Positions 10,431 through 19,676 of a stretch of DNA of 37,311 nucleotides are shown one piece after another. The notes under the pieces are model-generated. The model ran no database searches and was not told where the DNA came from. It saw only the letters and a program-made list of their open reading frames with translations. The first letter of the stretch is position 1, and the number at the start of each line of letters is the position of its first letter. The translations under genes and the position numbers were made by a program. Source of the DNA: an uncultured Acetobacteraceae bacterium (GTDB taxonomy: Bacteria; Pseudomonadota; Alphaproteobacteria; Acetobacterales; Acetobacteraceae); assembly GCA_903900905.1 (NCBI GenBank), contig CAIUPC010000309.1, positions 1 to 37,311 of the forward strand, given 5' to 3'.

Positions 10431-13400
10431 TCGCCCGCTTCTTCGTCGATCGCCCGGTACTGGCCAATGTGCTGGCGATCCTGTTCGTGCTGATTGGCGG
10501 CGTCGCGCTGTTCGGGCTGCCGGTGGCGCAGTTGCCCGACGTGGTGCCGCCCACCGTCCAGGTCACCACCCGCTATCCGGGTGCGAGCGCCCAGGACGTC
10601 ATGAACACCGTCGCTTTGCCCATCGAGCAGCAGGTGAACGGCGTGCGCGACATGCTGTATATGCAGTCCAACAGCACCGCCGATGGCGGCTACTCCCTGA
10701 TCGTCACCTTCAAGATCGGCACCGACCTCAATTTCGCGCAGGTGCTGGTGCAGAACCGGGTCGCCAGCGCCATGGCGTCGTTGCCAGCCTCGGTGCAGGC
10801 GCAGGGCGTGGTGGTGCAGCAGAAATCCACCGCGATCCTGGAGATCGTGGCCCTCAGCGCGGCGGACAGCCAATATGACAGCCTGTTCCTGAGCAACTAC
10901 GCCGCCATCAACCTGCAGCAGGAACTGTCCCGCATCCCCGGTGTCGGTAATGTCGCGGTGTTCGGTGCCGGGCAATACGCGATGCGGATCTGGCTCGACC
11001 CCAGCCTGATGAAGGCGCGCGGCCTGACGGTGCAGGAAGTCACCTCCGCGTTGCAGCAGCAATCCGCCCAGGTCACCGCCGGCCAGATCGGCGCCCCACC
11101 GGCGCCGGGGGATCAGGCCTTCCAATATACGCTCAACGTCGCCGGGCGGCTGAACGATCCGGGGGAATTCGCCGATGTCATCGTCAAATCCGGCAGCGGC
11201 GGCGCGGTCACCCGCATCCGCGATATCGGCCGGGTGGAGCTGGGCGCGCAATCCTATGGCCAGTCCTTCGCGCTGAACGACAAGCCCGCCGCCGGCATGG
11301 CCATCTTCCAGGCGCCCGGCGCCAATGCGCTGGACGTGGCCAAGGCCGTGAACGCCAAGATGGCGGAACTCGCAAAAGCCTTCCCGCCGGGCATCACCCA
11401 TTCCGTGCCCTTCGACACCACCAAATTCGTCACCGCCTCCGTCCATGAGGTCTACCAGACCCTGCTGGAGGCCGGCGGCCTGGTGCTGATCGTGATCCTG
11501 GTGTTCCTGCAGGACATCCGCGCCACGCTGGTGCCGGCGACGACGGTGCCGGTGACCATTATCGGCGCCTTCGCGGCGATGGCGGCGTTCGGCTTTTCGG
11601 TGAACCTGTCGACGCTGTTCGCCTTGATCCTCGCCATCGGCATCGTCGTGGATGATGCCATCGTGGTGGTGGAAAGCGCGGTGCATCACATCGAATCCGG
11701 GCTGAGCGGGCGCGACGCCGCCGTGAAGGCGATGGATGAGCTGTTCGGGCCGATCATTGGGATTACGCTGGTGCTGATGGCGGTGTTTATCCCGGCCTCG
11801 TTCCTGCCAGGTCTGACGGGCAAGCTCTATGCCCAGTTCGCTTTGGTGATCGCGGCCACCGCGATCATCAGCGCCATCAATGCCGCGACCCTGAAACCCA
11901 CCCAATGCGCGCTCTGGCTGCGGCCCTTCGTGCCGATGGCGGAGCGCAACTGGTTCTACCGCGGCTTCAACGCGATCTATGACCGGGCCGAACGCGGCTA
12001 TGTCCGCTTGGTCGGGCGCATGTCGCGCCGGGCGGGAATCATGGCGGTGCTGGCGCTGCTGGTCATGGGCGGCGGGATGTATGGGCTGAGCCAATTGCCA
12101 ACGGGATTCCTGCCGCTAGAGGATCAGGGCTACATGCTGGTCGCCGTGCAGTTGCCCGACGGCGCGGCGGTGGGGCGGACGCAGGCGGTGCTCGACCGGG
12201 TGCAGCGCGCGGCTCGGTCGGTGCCGGGCGTGGCCGACGTGGTCTCGATCTCCGGCATTTCGCCGCTGGATAACAACGCGTCACTGGCCAATGCCGGCGT
12301 GGCCTATGTGATCCTCAAGGACTGGGGGGAACGGAAAGATCCGTCTCAGGGCCTGCGCGGGATTTTTGAAGCGCTGACCGCCGCTTTGGCCCCAATTGAG
12401 GAGGCCAATTGCCTCGTAGTCCCGCCGCCGCCCATCCAGGGCATCGGCAATGCCGGTGGGTTTTCGATGCAGTTGGAGCTGCGAGACGGCAGCGCCGATT
12501 TCGCCAAGCTGCAGGCCCTGGCGCGCACCGTCGTGGGCAATGCGCGGACCCAATCCGGGCTGGCGCGCGTGAACGCGCCGTTCCGGGCGGAGGTACCGCA
12601 GCTGTCGGTCGCGGTGGATCGGGTGAAGGCGGAGACGCTGAAAGTCTCCACCGGGCAGGTGTTCCAGACCCTGTCGACCTATCTGGGATCGAGCTTTGTC
12701 GGCCAGATCAACAAGTTCGGCCTGACCTTCCAGGTCTATGCCCAGGCGGACCCGAAATTCCGCCTGCTGCCGGCGGATATCGAGGCACTGCCGGTGCGCA
12801 CCGCCTCCGGCGCCATGGTGCCGCTTGGGACGATCGTGACGATTACGCCCTCGGTCGGGCCGTCATTGATCCAGCTGTATAACCTGTATCCCTCCGCCAC
12901 GATTATCGGTGGCGCGGCGCCGGGGTTCAGCTCGGGCGAGGCGATGGGGCTGATGGAAGATGTGGCGGCACAGGACCTGCCACCCGGCACCGCCACCGAA
13001 TGGACGGCGATGTCGTATCAGGAGAAAGCCGTCGGCAACCAGATGTACTACGCCTTCGGACTGGCGATCCTGCTGGTCTATCTGGTGCTGGCCGGGCAGT
13101 ACGAGAGCTGGCTGGCCCCGATTTCGGTGGTGCTGGCGGTGCCGCTGGCGCTGCTGGGCCCGGTCGCGGCGCTGACGGCTTTGGGGGTGGACAACAACCT
13201 CTATACCCAGATTGGGCTCATGCTGCTGATCGCGCTGGGGGCGAAGAACGCCATCCTGATCGTGGAAGTCGCGCGCGAACTGCGGGAGAAGCATGGCAAG
13301 CCGATCATGGAGGCGGCGATTGAGGCGGCCCGGTCGCGGTTCCGGGCGATTTTGATGACCTCGTTCTCGTTTATTCTGGGGGTGCTGCCGCTGGTCTTCG

Positions 13401-13564
13401 CGACGGGCGCGGGGGCGAATGCGCGCAAGTCGATCGGGCTGACGTCCGCGACGGGGATGCTGGCCTCGACGTGCCTGGCGGTGCTGTTCGTGCCGTGCTT
13501 CTTCGTGGTGCTTCAGACGCTGGAGGAGCGGGGGAAGAAGAAGAGGCCTGCGTCAGCGGGGTAG
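10427..13564 (+). CDS. RND (HAE1/AcrB-type) efflux transporter permease
   Basis: 1045 aa; [77 protein letters not shown] start overlaps upstream TGA (GTGA). Confidence 0.97.
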   Translation: MIARFFVDRPVLANVLAILFVLIGGVALFGLPVAQLPDVVPPTVQVTTRYPGASAQDVMNTVALPIEQQVNGVRDMLYMQSNSTADGGYSLIVTFKIGTDLNFAQVLVQNRVASAMASLPASVQAQGVVVQQKSTAILEIVALSAADSQYDSLFLSNYAAINLQQELSRIPGVGNVAVFGAGQYAMRIWLDPSLMKARGLTVQEVTSALQQQSAQVTAGQIGAPPAPGDQAFQYTLNVAGRLNDPGEFADVIVKSGSGGAVTRIRDIGRVELGAQSYGQSFALNDKPAAGMAIFQAPGANALDVAKAVNAKMAELAKAFPPGITHSVPFDTTKFVTASVHEVYQTLLEAGGLVLIVILVFLQDIRATLVPATTVPVTIIGAFAAMAAFGFSVNLSTLFALILAIGIVVDDAIVVVESAVHHIESGLSGRDAAVKAMDELFGPIIGITLVLMAVFIPASFLPGLTGKLYAQFALVIAATAIISAINAATLKPTQCALWLRPFVPMAERNWFYRGFNAIYDRAERGYVRLVGRMSRRAGIMAVLALLVMGGGMYGLSQLPTGFLPLEDQGYMLVAVQLPDGAAVGRTQAVLDRVQRAARSVPGVADVVSISGISPLDNNASLANAGVAYVILKDWGERKDPSQGLRGIFEALTAALAPIEEANCLVVPPPPIQGIGNAGGFSMQLELRDGSADFAKLQALARTVVGNARTQSGLARVNAPFRAEVPQLSVAVDRVKAETLKVSTGQVFQTLSTYLGSSFVGQINKFGLTFQVYAQADPKFRLLPADIEALPVRTASGAMVPLGTIVTITPSVGPSLIQLYNLYPSATIIGGAAPGFSSGEAMGLMEDVAAQDLPPGTATEWTAMSYQEKAVGNQMYYAFGLAILLVYLVLAGQYESWLAPISVVLAVPLALLGPVAALTALGVDNNLYTQIGLMLLIALGAKNAILIVEVARELREKHGKPIMEAAIEAARSRFRAILMTSFSFILGVLPLVFATGAGANARKSIGLTSATGMLASTCLAVLFVPCFFVVLQTLEERGKKKRPASAG

Positions 13565-13581
13565 TTGGGACCTGTCCAGCA

Positions 13582-13609
13582 CGTCATGCCGATCTCCGTC
13601 GGCATGACG
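13582..13609. repeat. REP-like palindrome between convergent genes
   Basis: CGTCATGCCGA-TCTCCG-TCGGCATGACG, perfect 11-bp arms; core shared with the other dispersed copies. Confidence 0.6.
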
Positions 13610-13645
13610 CATGTACGGGGGCAGGCGGTCAGCCGCAAAGTCCCC

Positions 13646-14452
13646 TCAAACCACCTCATCCGTCCAGACCGTGAACCCCGCCAGCGTGTTCTGCCCGAAG
13701 GCAGTGCACAGCGGCACATCCACCGCATCGCGCCCGCGCGCGACCAGGATGCGGCCGATACGGGGGACGTTGTTGCGGGGGTCGAAGGTGTGCCACTTGC
13801 CGCCCAGATAGGCCTCAAACCAGCCGGCGAAATCGGGCGGTGTGACCGGGCCGGGCACATCGATATCGGCAAGGTAGCCGGTGCAGTACCGCGCCGGGAT
13901 GTTCATGCAGCGGCAGAGCGCCACCGCCAGATGCGCGTAATCGCGGCAGACCCCGACCTTCTCATGGAACACGTCCCAGGCCGTGCGCGTGGCGCGCGCC
14001 GCCATGTAGTCGAATTCGATGTGCTTGTTCACGAAATCGCAGATCGCCTGCACCCGCGCCCAGCCGGTCGGCGTCTGACCGAACAGGTTCCAGGCGGTTT
14101 CGGACATGTGATCCGTCTCGCAGTAGCGGCTGCCCAGCAGGAAGACCAGCGTATCGTCGGGCAGATCCTCGACCGCGTGCTGCTGCGCTTCCGGGTGGAC
14201 CTCGTCGTGCAGACCGCTGTCCTGGATGATGGATTTGGAGTGGATCTTGATCCGCCCCTGTGGTGCCACGATCCGGTTGCACCAATTGCCGAACCCATCG
14301 CGATAACCGCGCACCGGCACCGGCGGGTCGGTCAGAATATGGTCCGGCACCAGCAGGTCGCTGACCCGCGTATGATGCACGTTCAGCGTCAACAACATCG
14401 GTGTCGGCTGGACGCAGTCGAGGGTGATTTCATAGCCGATTTTGATATGCAT
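13646..14452 (-). CDS. Transglutaminase-like family protein
   Basis: EKVGVCRDYAHLAVALCRCMNIPARYCTGYLAD...HTFDPRNN catalytic Cys/His/Asp pattern. Confidence 0.92.
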   Translation of the reverse strand: MHIKIGYEITLDCVQPTPMLLTLNVHHTRVSDLLVPDHILTDPPVPVRGYRDGFGNWCNRIVAPQGRIKIHSKSIIQDSGLHDEVHPEAQQHAVEDLPDDTLVFLLGSRYCETDHMSETAWNLFGQTPTGWARVQAICDFVNKHIEFDYMAARATRTAWDVFHEKVGVCRDYAHLAVALCRCMNIPARYCTGYLADIDVPGPVTPPDFAGWFEAYLGGKWHTFDPRNNVPRIGRILVARGRDAVDVPLCTAFGQNTLAGFTVWTDEVV

Positions 14453-14559
14453 GGCGGGCCTTAATGATCGAGACGGGTTGGGAGGTCGAATGCGGCCATG
14501 GGTCTGGCCCGCTGATTATTCGGTGGCTCCCTGTGCGCGCCCACCATCCAATAAGTGTA

Positions 14560-15504
14560 TCAGGTCCGCCCGCGCCGGGTTACTGGAATTGTGTCCGGCG
14601 CGCGCAAAGACAGCACCGGTGAGGCCGCGAATTCGTCCGCCAGGAAATCAATCATCGCCCGCACCTTCGCCGCCAACTGCCGCCGCGACGAATAGACCGC
14701 GTGGATCGGCAATTGCCGCGGTTCGAAATCATCGAGCAGGATATGCACCTTCTGGCGCTCGATCTCATCGGTGAACAACCAGACCGGCACCACCGCGATG
14801 CCGGCACCGCCAATCACTGCCTCCCGCATCGCCTCGGAATTGTCGGCGGAAAAGCGGCCGCGCACATCGACCGCGATCGGGCCAGAGGGGCCTTCGAAGA
14901 ACCAGCGATGGCCGGTCGCCAGCCGCGTATAGACGATGCACTCATGCTGCAGCAGATCGGCTGGCACCAAGGGCGTGCCGTGCCGGGCGAGGTAATCCCC
15001 CGACGCCACCGTCACCCGCCGCGTCGTCCCAATCCGCCGCGCGATCAACGCGGGATCGGCCAGATTGCCGACTCGAATGGCCAGATCCAACCCCTCCCCC
15101 ACCAGATCGACGAAGGCGTCGTTCATGCGCAGTTCGACCTCCACATCGGGAAACCGGGCGAGGAATTCCGGCATCCGCGGCGCGACATGCAGGCGGCCGA
15201 AGGCGACGGGCGTGCCCAGGCGCAACAGCCCGGTTGGCAGCCCGCGGCGGCGGCCGACGCCGTTTTCTGCCTCGGACACCGCTTCAAGCGCGCGTTGCGC
15301 GAGACCATAGAACAGCCGCCCGTCATCGGTCAGAGTGACCGCCCGGCTGGAACGGTTCAGCAACCGCACACCCAGATGGCTTTCCAGCGCGGCGACGGTG
15401 CGGCTGACCGTCGGCTGGGTATTGCCGGTTTCATGGGCGACGGCGCTGAAACTCCCGGTATCCACGACGCGGGTGAACAACCGCATGCCGGTGAGCAGGT
15501 CCAA
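14560..15504 (-). CDS. LysR-family transcriptional regulator
   Basis: MDLLTGMRLFTRVVDTGSFSAVAHETGNTQPTVSRTVAALESHLGVRLLNRSSRAVTLTDDG HTH plus LysR substrate-binding domain. Confidence 0.95.
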   Translation of the reverse strand: MDLLTGMRLFTRVVDTGSFSAVAHETGNTQPTVSRTVAALESHLGVRLLNRSSRAVTLTDDGRLFYGLAQRALEAVSEAENGVGRRRGLPTGLLRLGTPVAFGRLHVAPRMPEFLARFPDVEVELRMNDAFVDLVGEGLDLAIRVGNLADPALIARRIGTTRRVTVASGDYLARHGTPLVPADLLQHECIVYTRLATGHRWFFEGPSGPIAVDVRGRFSADNSEAMREAVIGGAGIAVVPVWLFTDEIERQKVHILLDDFEPRQLPIHAVYSSRRQLAAKVRAMIDFLADEFAASPVLSLRAPDTIPVTRRGRT

Positions 15505-15519
15505 GGCCGGGACTCCTCT

Positions 15520-15538
15520 CTATACATCAGGTGTATAG
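15520..15538. promoter_or_regulatory. Candidate LysR-type operator (T-N11-A palindrome)
   Basis: CTATACA-TCAGG-TGTATAG perfect 7-bp arms, 16 nt upstream of the LysR start, in the LysR/Cld divergent intergenic region. Confidence 0.5.
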
Positions 15539-15576
15539 GTGTGATCGGAATTTAGGCCTGTCAGTCGTGCCACGTA

Positions 15577-15588
15577 TAGTGGACACTA
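15577..15588. promoter_or_regulatory. Second short palindrome in the LysR/Cld intergenic region
   Basis: TAGTG-GA-CACTA. Confidence 0.3.
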
Positions 15589-15640
15589 CGCGCTGCCTTG
15601 GTGTGAGAGCGGGCCTTACAACCAAATACGGAAGCGACGC

Positions 15641-16195
15641 ATGAGCAACAGATTCCGGTTTCTGGGCGGGCAGCGCGGGGTGTGGCGGGTGACCGGGATG
15701 ACCGCGGTCTCCGGCGCCGGGCTCGATCCCGTCGCTGCCGTCGATGTCGTCAACAACGCCAGCCCGGATGTCCCAGATGGCACCAGCTGGGTGTTGCAAG
15801 GCTTCACCAGCAACATCCGCTATGCGACCACCACCGAGTTGCGGACGCTACAAGCGATCCAGCAACCGCCGGGTCGGCCGGATTCCACCCGCGCGGCGCT
15901 GATCCCACTTAAGAAGACCAGCCAATGGTGGGACCTGCCGCAGGACGCCCGCCGCCGCATCTTCGAGGAAACCTCCCACCATACCGAGATCGGCCTGCGC
16001 TACCTCCCGCCCATCGCGCGGCGGCTGCATCACTGCCGCGATCTCGGCGAACCCTTCGACTTCGTCACCTGGTTCGAATGCGCGCCCGAATACAGCGCGG
16101 CCTTCGACGACCTGCTGGCGAAACTGCGCGCGACGGAGGAATGGTCCTTCATCGAGCGCGAAGTGGATATCCGCCTGGAGCGGGCCCACGGCTGA
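15641..16195 (+). CDS. Chlorite dismutase-family heme protein, short (dimeric NwCld-like) type
   Basis: TRAALIPLKKTSQWWDLPQDARRRIFEETSHHTEIGLRYLPPIARRLHHCRDLGEPFDFVTWFECAPEYSAAFDDLLAKLRATEEWSFIEREVDIRL, closely similar to recalled Nitrobacter-type short Cld; SHH (proximal His) and HCRD (distal Arg) motifs retained. Confidence 0.88.
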   Translation: MSNRFRFLGGQRGVWRVTGMTAVSGAGLDPVAAVDVVNNASPDVPDGTSWVLQGFTSNIRYATTTELRTLQAIQQPPGRPDSTRAALIPLKKTSQWWDLPQDARRRIFEETSHHTEIGLRYLPPIARRLHHCRDLGEPFDFVTWFECAPEYSAAFDDLLAKLRATEEWSFIEREVDIRLERAHG

Positions 16196-16215
16196 ACAAT
16201 CAAGGAGGATGCTGC

Positions 16216-17421
16216 ATGGCACGCCTGGACGACATACCCGAACCAACGCGAACCGCGGTGCGGGATATCCCCTGCCCCGCCTTCGACACCACGCCCTTCG
16301 TCTCCGGCCCGGCTTTGTCCGAGCGCCGGGTCGCCATCGTCAGCAGCGCGGCGCTGATCCAACGCGGCGACAAGCCCTTCGACTTTGGTTCGGGCGAATA
16401 CCGCGCCGTGCCCGGCGGCTGGGATAACGCCGATATCCTCATGAGCCATGTCTCGACCAACTTCGATCGGGCCGGCTTCCAGCGGGATATCAATGTCGCC
16501 TACCCGATCGACCGGCTGCGTGAACTCGCCGCGGAAGGGGTTATCGGCTCGGTCGCCGAGACGCATTTCACGGTGATGGGATCGACCGATCCGGCTGCCA
16601 TGCTGGCCTCCGCCGACGGCATCGCCGCCGCGCTGAAGGCCGACAACGTCAACGCCGCCGTCCTCTGCCCCGTTTGACCGCTGTGCACCCGCGCCGTGAG
16701 CGCGATGGCACATATGCTGGAAGAACGAGGGATTGCGACGACGGTATTGGCGCTGGCGCTGCCTCAGGTTGAGAAAACCAGACCGCCGCGCGCGGTGATG
16801 ACACCGTTCATGCTCGGGCGGCCGCTGGGTGAACCGAACGATGCCGCGTTCCAGCGGCGGGTGCTGCTGCAGGCCTTGAACCTGCTGGAACGGACCGATG
16901 GGCCGATCATCCTTGCGCATTTCGAGGACGACAATCCCAGCTGGTTCGATCGTCTGGACTGGGTGCCGGCGGTATCCCTGCCCACGCCGGGCTCCTACGA
17001 GTCGGCTGCCGCGTGGGAGGCAGCGCTACGGGCCGAGATGGCGTTGGTCCTGCCGGTGTGGGAGCGGTTCAAGACCCGCTTCAACCGCACGACGGTCGGT
17101 CTGGCGGGGCAGCCGCCCCAGGATTGGCCGGCTTTCGCGACATCGTTCCTGGACGGCGCGTTGCCGACGGTGCCGTTGCACGACACGCCGGCCTTGGCGC
17201 TGCGGTTCCTGGCAGACGATCTGAAGGCTTTGTACGGCGAGGCCGTGCAGGCCGATGGCGCGCCGCCCTCGGCACGGCAGATCGACTGGTGGTTCTGGCG
17301 CCAGACGGTGGCCGGGCAATTGCTGATCGCGCTGCGCTCCGCGGCCATGGTCAGTGAGAACAACGCCCTGAAGACGGTGGGCGGGCGCTTCTTCGTGCCC
17401 GTGCCTTTTCTGCCAGTGTGA
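16216..17421 (+). CDS. GrdB/PrdB-like (glycine/sarcosine/betaine reductase selenoprotein B family) protein with in-frame TGA, predicted selenocysteine at residue 154
   Basis: SD AAGGAGG at 16202-16208; ORF 16216..16674, TGA 16675-16677, same frame continues open to TGA 17419-17421; joined product ...ADNVNAAVLCPV-U-PLCTRAVSAMAHMLEERGIATTVLALALPQVEKTRPPRAVMTPFMLGRPLGEPNDAAFQRRVLLQAL...; both halves belong to the same family. Confidence 0.85.
16682..16712 (+). other. Candidate bacterial SECIS-like stem-loop immediately 3' of the in-frame TGA
   Basis: UGUGC (16682-86) pairs with GCACA (16708-12); CGCGC (16690-94) pairs with GCGCG (16700-04); 3x3 internal loop; apical loop CGUGA (16695-99) starting 17 nt after the TGA. 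Confidence 0.5.
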
Positions 17422-17427
17422 TGAAGG

Positions 17428-17456
17428 CCGGCGGAATGCAGCGCGCATTCCGCCGG
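17428..17456. terminator. Hairpin between convergent selenoprotein gene and chrA, likely bidirectional terminator
   Basis: CCGGCGGAATGC-AGCGC-GCATTCCGCCGG perfect 12-bp stem, 5-nt loop. Confidence 0.65.
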
Positions 17457-17461
17457 TTCGA

Positions 17462-18811
17462 TCACCCCATCACGACCAGCCGCACCAACACGCCCAGCGC
17501 AGCGGTAATGCCGAGCGTCTTCAAAACCCCCAGCTTCAACCGGAACAGGCACAGTGCCGCGACCGCCGCCAGAACCAGCGCGGCCAGGTCCACGCTCGCC
17601 AGCACCGGCAGATCCACCGACATCGGCCCGGCGCGCAGCGGAACATGGTCGTGAAACACCACATGCAGCGCGAACCACACCGCGAGGTTGCCGACAACGC
17701 CCACCACCGCAGCCGTGACCGCGGCCAAAGCCCCGGACAAGGCCCGATTGGAGGCCAGCCGCTCGATCAGCGGCGCCCCCAGGAACACGAACACGAAGCA
17801 GGGCGCAAAGGTCACCCATAGGGTCAGGATCGAACCCACGATTCCGCCCGGTACTCCCGTCAAGCCGCCCGGCGCGCGAAACCCGGCCAGAAATCCAACA
17901 AATTGCAGCACCAGGATCAGCGGGCCCGGCGTGGTCTCCGCCAAACCAAGCCCGGCCAGCATCTCGGCCGGGGCGAGCCAGTGGTACGCCTCCACCGCGT
18001 CTTGCGCGACATAGGCCAGCACCGCATAGGCGCCGCCGATGGTGACCACCGCCATCTTGGAGAAGAAGAACGCGATATCGGCGAAGGTGCCGCCGACGGT
18101 CAGCATCAGATACGCCACCGGGGCCAGCCACAGCACCGCGGCAATCCCCCCTGCCCGCCGCGCGCTCGCCGCCAGCCGCGCCGGGCGTCCGGGATCGGCG
18201 TCCAGCACCGCGTCAATCAAGGCGGGGCCGTCGTGTTTGGCCTTGCCATGCCCGGCATGGCTGAAATGATCGGGTATGAACCAGCCAATAGCCCCGGCGA
18301 CCAGCACCATCGCCGGGAAGGGCACGTGGAAGAAGAACAGTGCCACGAAACCCGCCGCCGCCAACGCCCAGGCGACCCGGCCCTTCAACGCCCGGCGGCC
18401 GATACGCAACAGCGCCTCGATCACAAAGACCAGCACCGCGCTTTTCAGCCCGAAGAACAGCGCGTCGATGACCGGGACATGCCCGGCCAGCGCGTAAATC
18501 AGGGACAGTGCCAGCATCACGATGGCGCCGGGGATCACGAAGATTATCCCCGCCGCCAGCCCGCCTTTCACCCCATGCATCAGCCAGCCGAGATAGGTGG
18601 CGAGCTGCTGCGCCTCCGGCCCCGGCAGCAGGTTGCAGAAGCTCAATGCATGCAGGAACCGGCGTTCGCCGATCCAATGGCGTTGATCGACGACTTCTTT
18701 GTGCAAGAGGGCGATTTGGCCGGCGGGTCCGCCGAAGGACAGCAGGCCGATTTTCAGCCAGACCCGGAAGGCGGCCGCGAAAGTTGGCATCCGGCTTTCG
18801 GCGTCGTTCAT
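17462..18811 (-). CDS. chrA: Chromate transporter, long-chain (two-domain) CHR family
   Basis: FRVWLKIGLLSFGGPAGQIALLHKEVVDQRHWIGERRFLHALSFCNLLPGPEAQQLATYLGWL and second repeat AYVAQDAVEAYHWLAPAEMLAGLGLAETTPGPLILVLQFVGF. Confidence 0.95.
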   Translation of the reverse strand: MNDAESRMPTFAAAFRVWLKIGLLSFGGPAGQIALLHKEVVDQRHWIGERRFLHALSFCNLLPGPEAQQLATYLGWLMHGVKGGLAAGIIFVIPGAIVMLALSLIYALAGHVPVIDALFFGLKSAVLVFVIEALLRIGRRALKGRVAWALAAAGFVALFFFHVPFPAMVLVAGAIGWFIPDHFSHAGHGKAKHDGPALIDAVLDADPGRPARLAASARRAGGIAAVLWLAPVAYLMLTVGGTFADIAFFFSKMAVVTIGGAYAVLAYVAQDAVEAYHWLAPAEMLAGLGLAETTPGPLILVLQFVGFLAGFRAPGGLTGVPGGIVGSILTLWVTFAPCFVFVFLGAPLIERLASNRALSGALAAVTAAVVGVVGNLAVWFALHVVFHDHVPLRAGPMSVDLPVLASVDLAALVLAAVAALCLFRLKLGVLKTLGITAALGVLVRLVVMG

Positions 18812-19626
18812 CCCTTTGCCCCCGTTGATGGCCAGTTATGGGTTTCCCCGACCGCATCGCGGCTCCAGCGATAGAATGCATCGTACAGGCCCATCGATGC
18901 ATCCAATTGCGCGAGATCATCGCGATACATCCGCGACAGGCCCAGCGAGGCCGCCAGCAGCCCGGCCGACTGCGGTGCCAGATCGAGGCAATCCGTATCA
19001 GCACCGCGGATGATGGTGGCGAGGCGCGACAGGGCCGGGGATTGCAGGCCGAACTCTTCCAACATCACGTCGAACGTGCAGAGCGGCCCGCGGTGGCTCC
19101 AGAACACGCCTTCGATATCGAACGGGGTGGCGCCGAAACGGTCTGCCACGTCACGCACCTCGGATGGGGCGACGAACAGGAACACCGCGCCCGGATCGAT
19201 AAAGCGGCGGATCAGCCAGGGGCAGGCCACGCGGTCGATCTTGGGGCGGGACCGGGGGACCCACAGGGTGCGGCCGCGGTCGTCGCGCGGCGGGACGTGA
19301 TCGGGGCGGACCAGCATAGCCTTCGCCTCGGCCCAGCCCAGAAACCCGGCTTCCAGGGATTCCGCCCGCGCGCCGGCATAGCGCAGCCAGGCCGCGACTC
19401 CGTGGCTGAGTTTCAGCCCCTTCTGACAAACCACCGCGACGGCGCGTCCTTGATAGGCCGCACCCCAGGTGGCGACGGTGCGATAATCATGGCGGATCGC
19501 GCCAGGCAGCATGCGGCTATCCGCGGCGAAATCCTGATCGATACGGACGTCGATGATAACGGGCGAGTCCGGTGTTCCGGCCAGGCGCGCAAGTTGAGCA
19601 ACAGAGATCACATCGGGCGTGGGCAT
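18808..19626 (-). CDS. Rhodanese domain fused to ChrB C-terminal (chromate resistance) domain
   Basis: N-term VIIDVRIDQDFAADSRMLPGAIR...VAVVCQKGLKLSHGVAAWLRYAGA rhodanese-like; C-term SRPKIDRVACPWLIRRFIDPGAVFLFV...HRGPLCTFDVMLEEF ChrB-like; ATGA overlap with chrA. Confidence 0.87.
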   Translation of the reverse strand: MPTPDVISVAQLARLAGTPDSPVIIDVRIDQDFAADSRMLPGAIRHDYRTVATWGAAYQGRAVAVVCQKGLKLSHGVAAWLRYAGARAESLEAGFLGWAEAKAMLVRPDHVPPRDDRGRTLWVPRSRPKIDRVACPWLIRRFIDPGAVFLFVAPSEVRDVADRFGATPFDIEGVFWSHRGPLCTFDVMLEEFGLQSPALSRLATIIRGADTDCLDLAPQSAGLLAASLGLSRMYRDDLAQLDASMGLYDAFYRWSRDAVGETHNWPSTGAKG

Positions 19627-19676
19627 AGCGTCCCCTCCTGCATGGGAGTTCGGACGCGATTCTTTAGCCAAAGCCT

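Noticed and set aside
10244-12094. 616-aa antisense ORF over the RND permease
   Set aside because: His/Asp/Gly-rich mirror translation with no family resemblance
16675-16696. Two separate genes, or a pseudogene with a nonsense mutation, at the GrdB-like locus
   Set aside because: The frame is intact on both sides with no other stop or frameshift, the downstream part lacks a ribosome site, and the TGA falls exactly at the family's redox-active position with a flanking CxxUxxC; recoding explains this better, though host Sec machinery could not be checked
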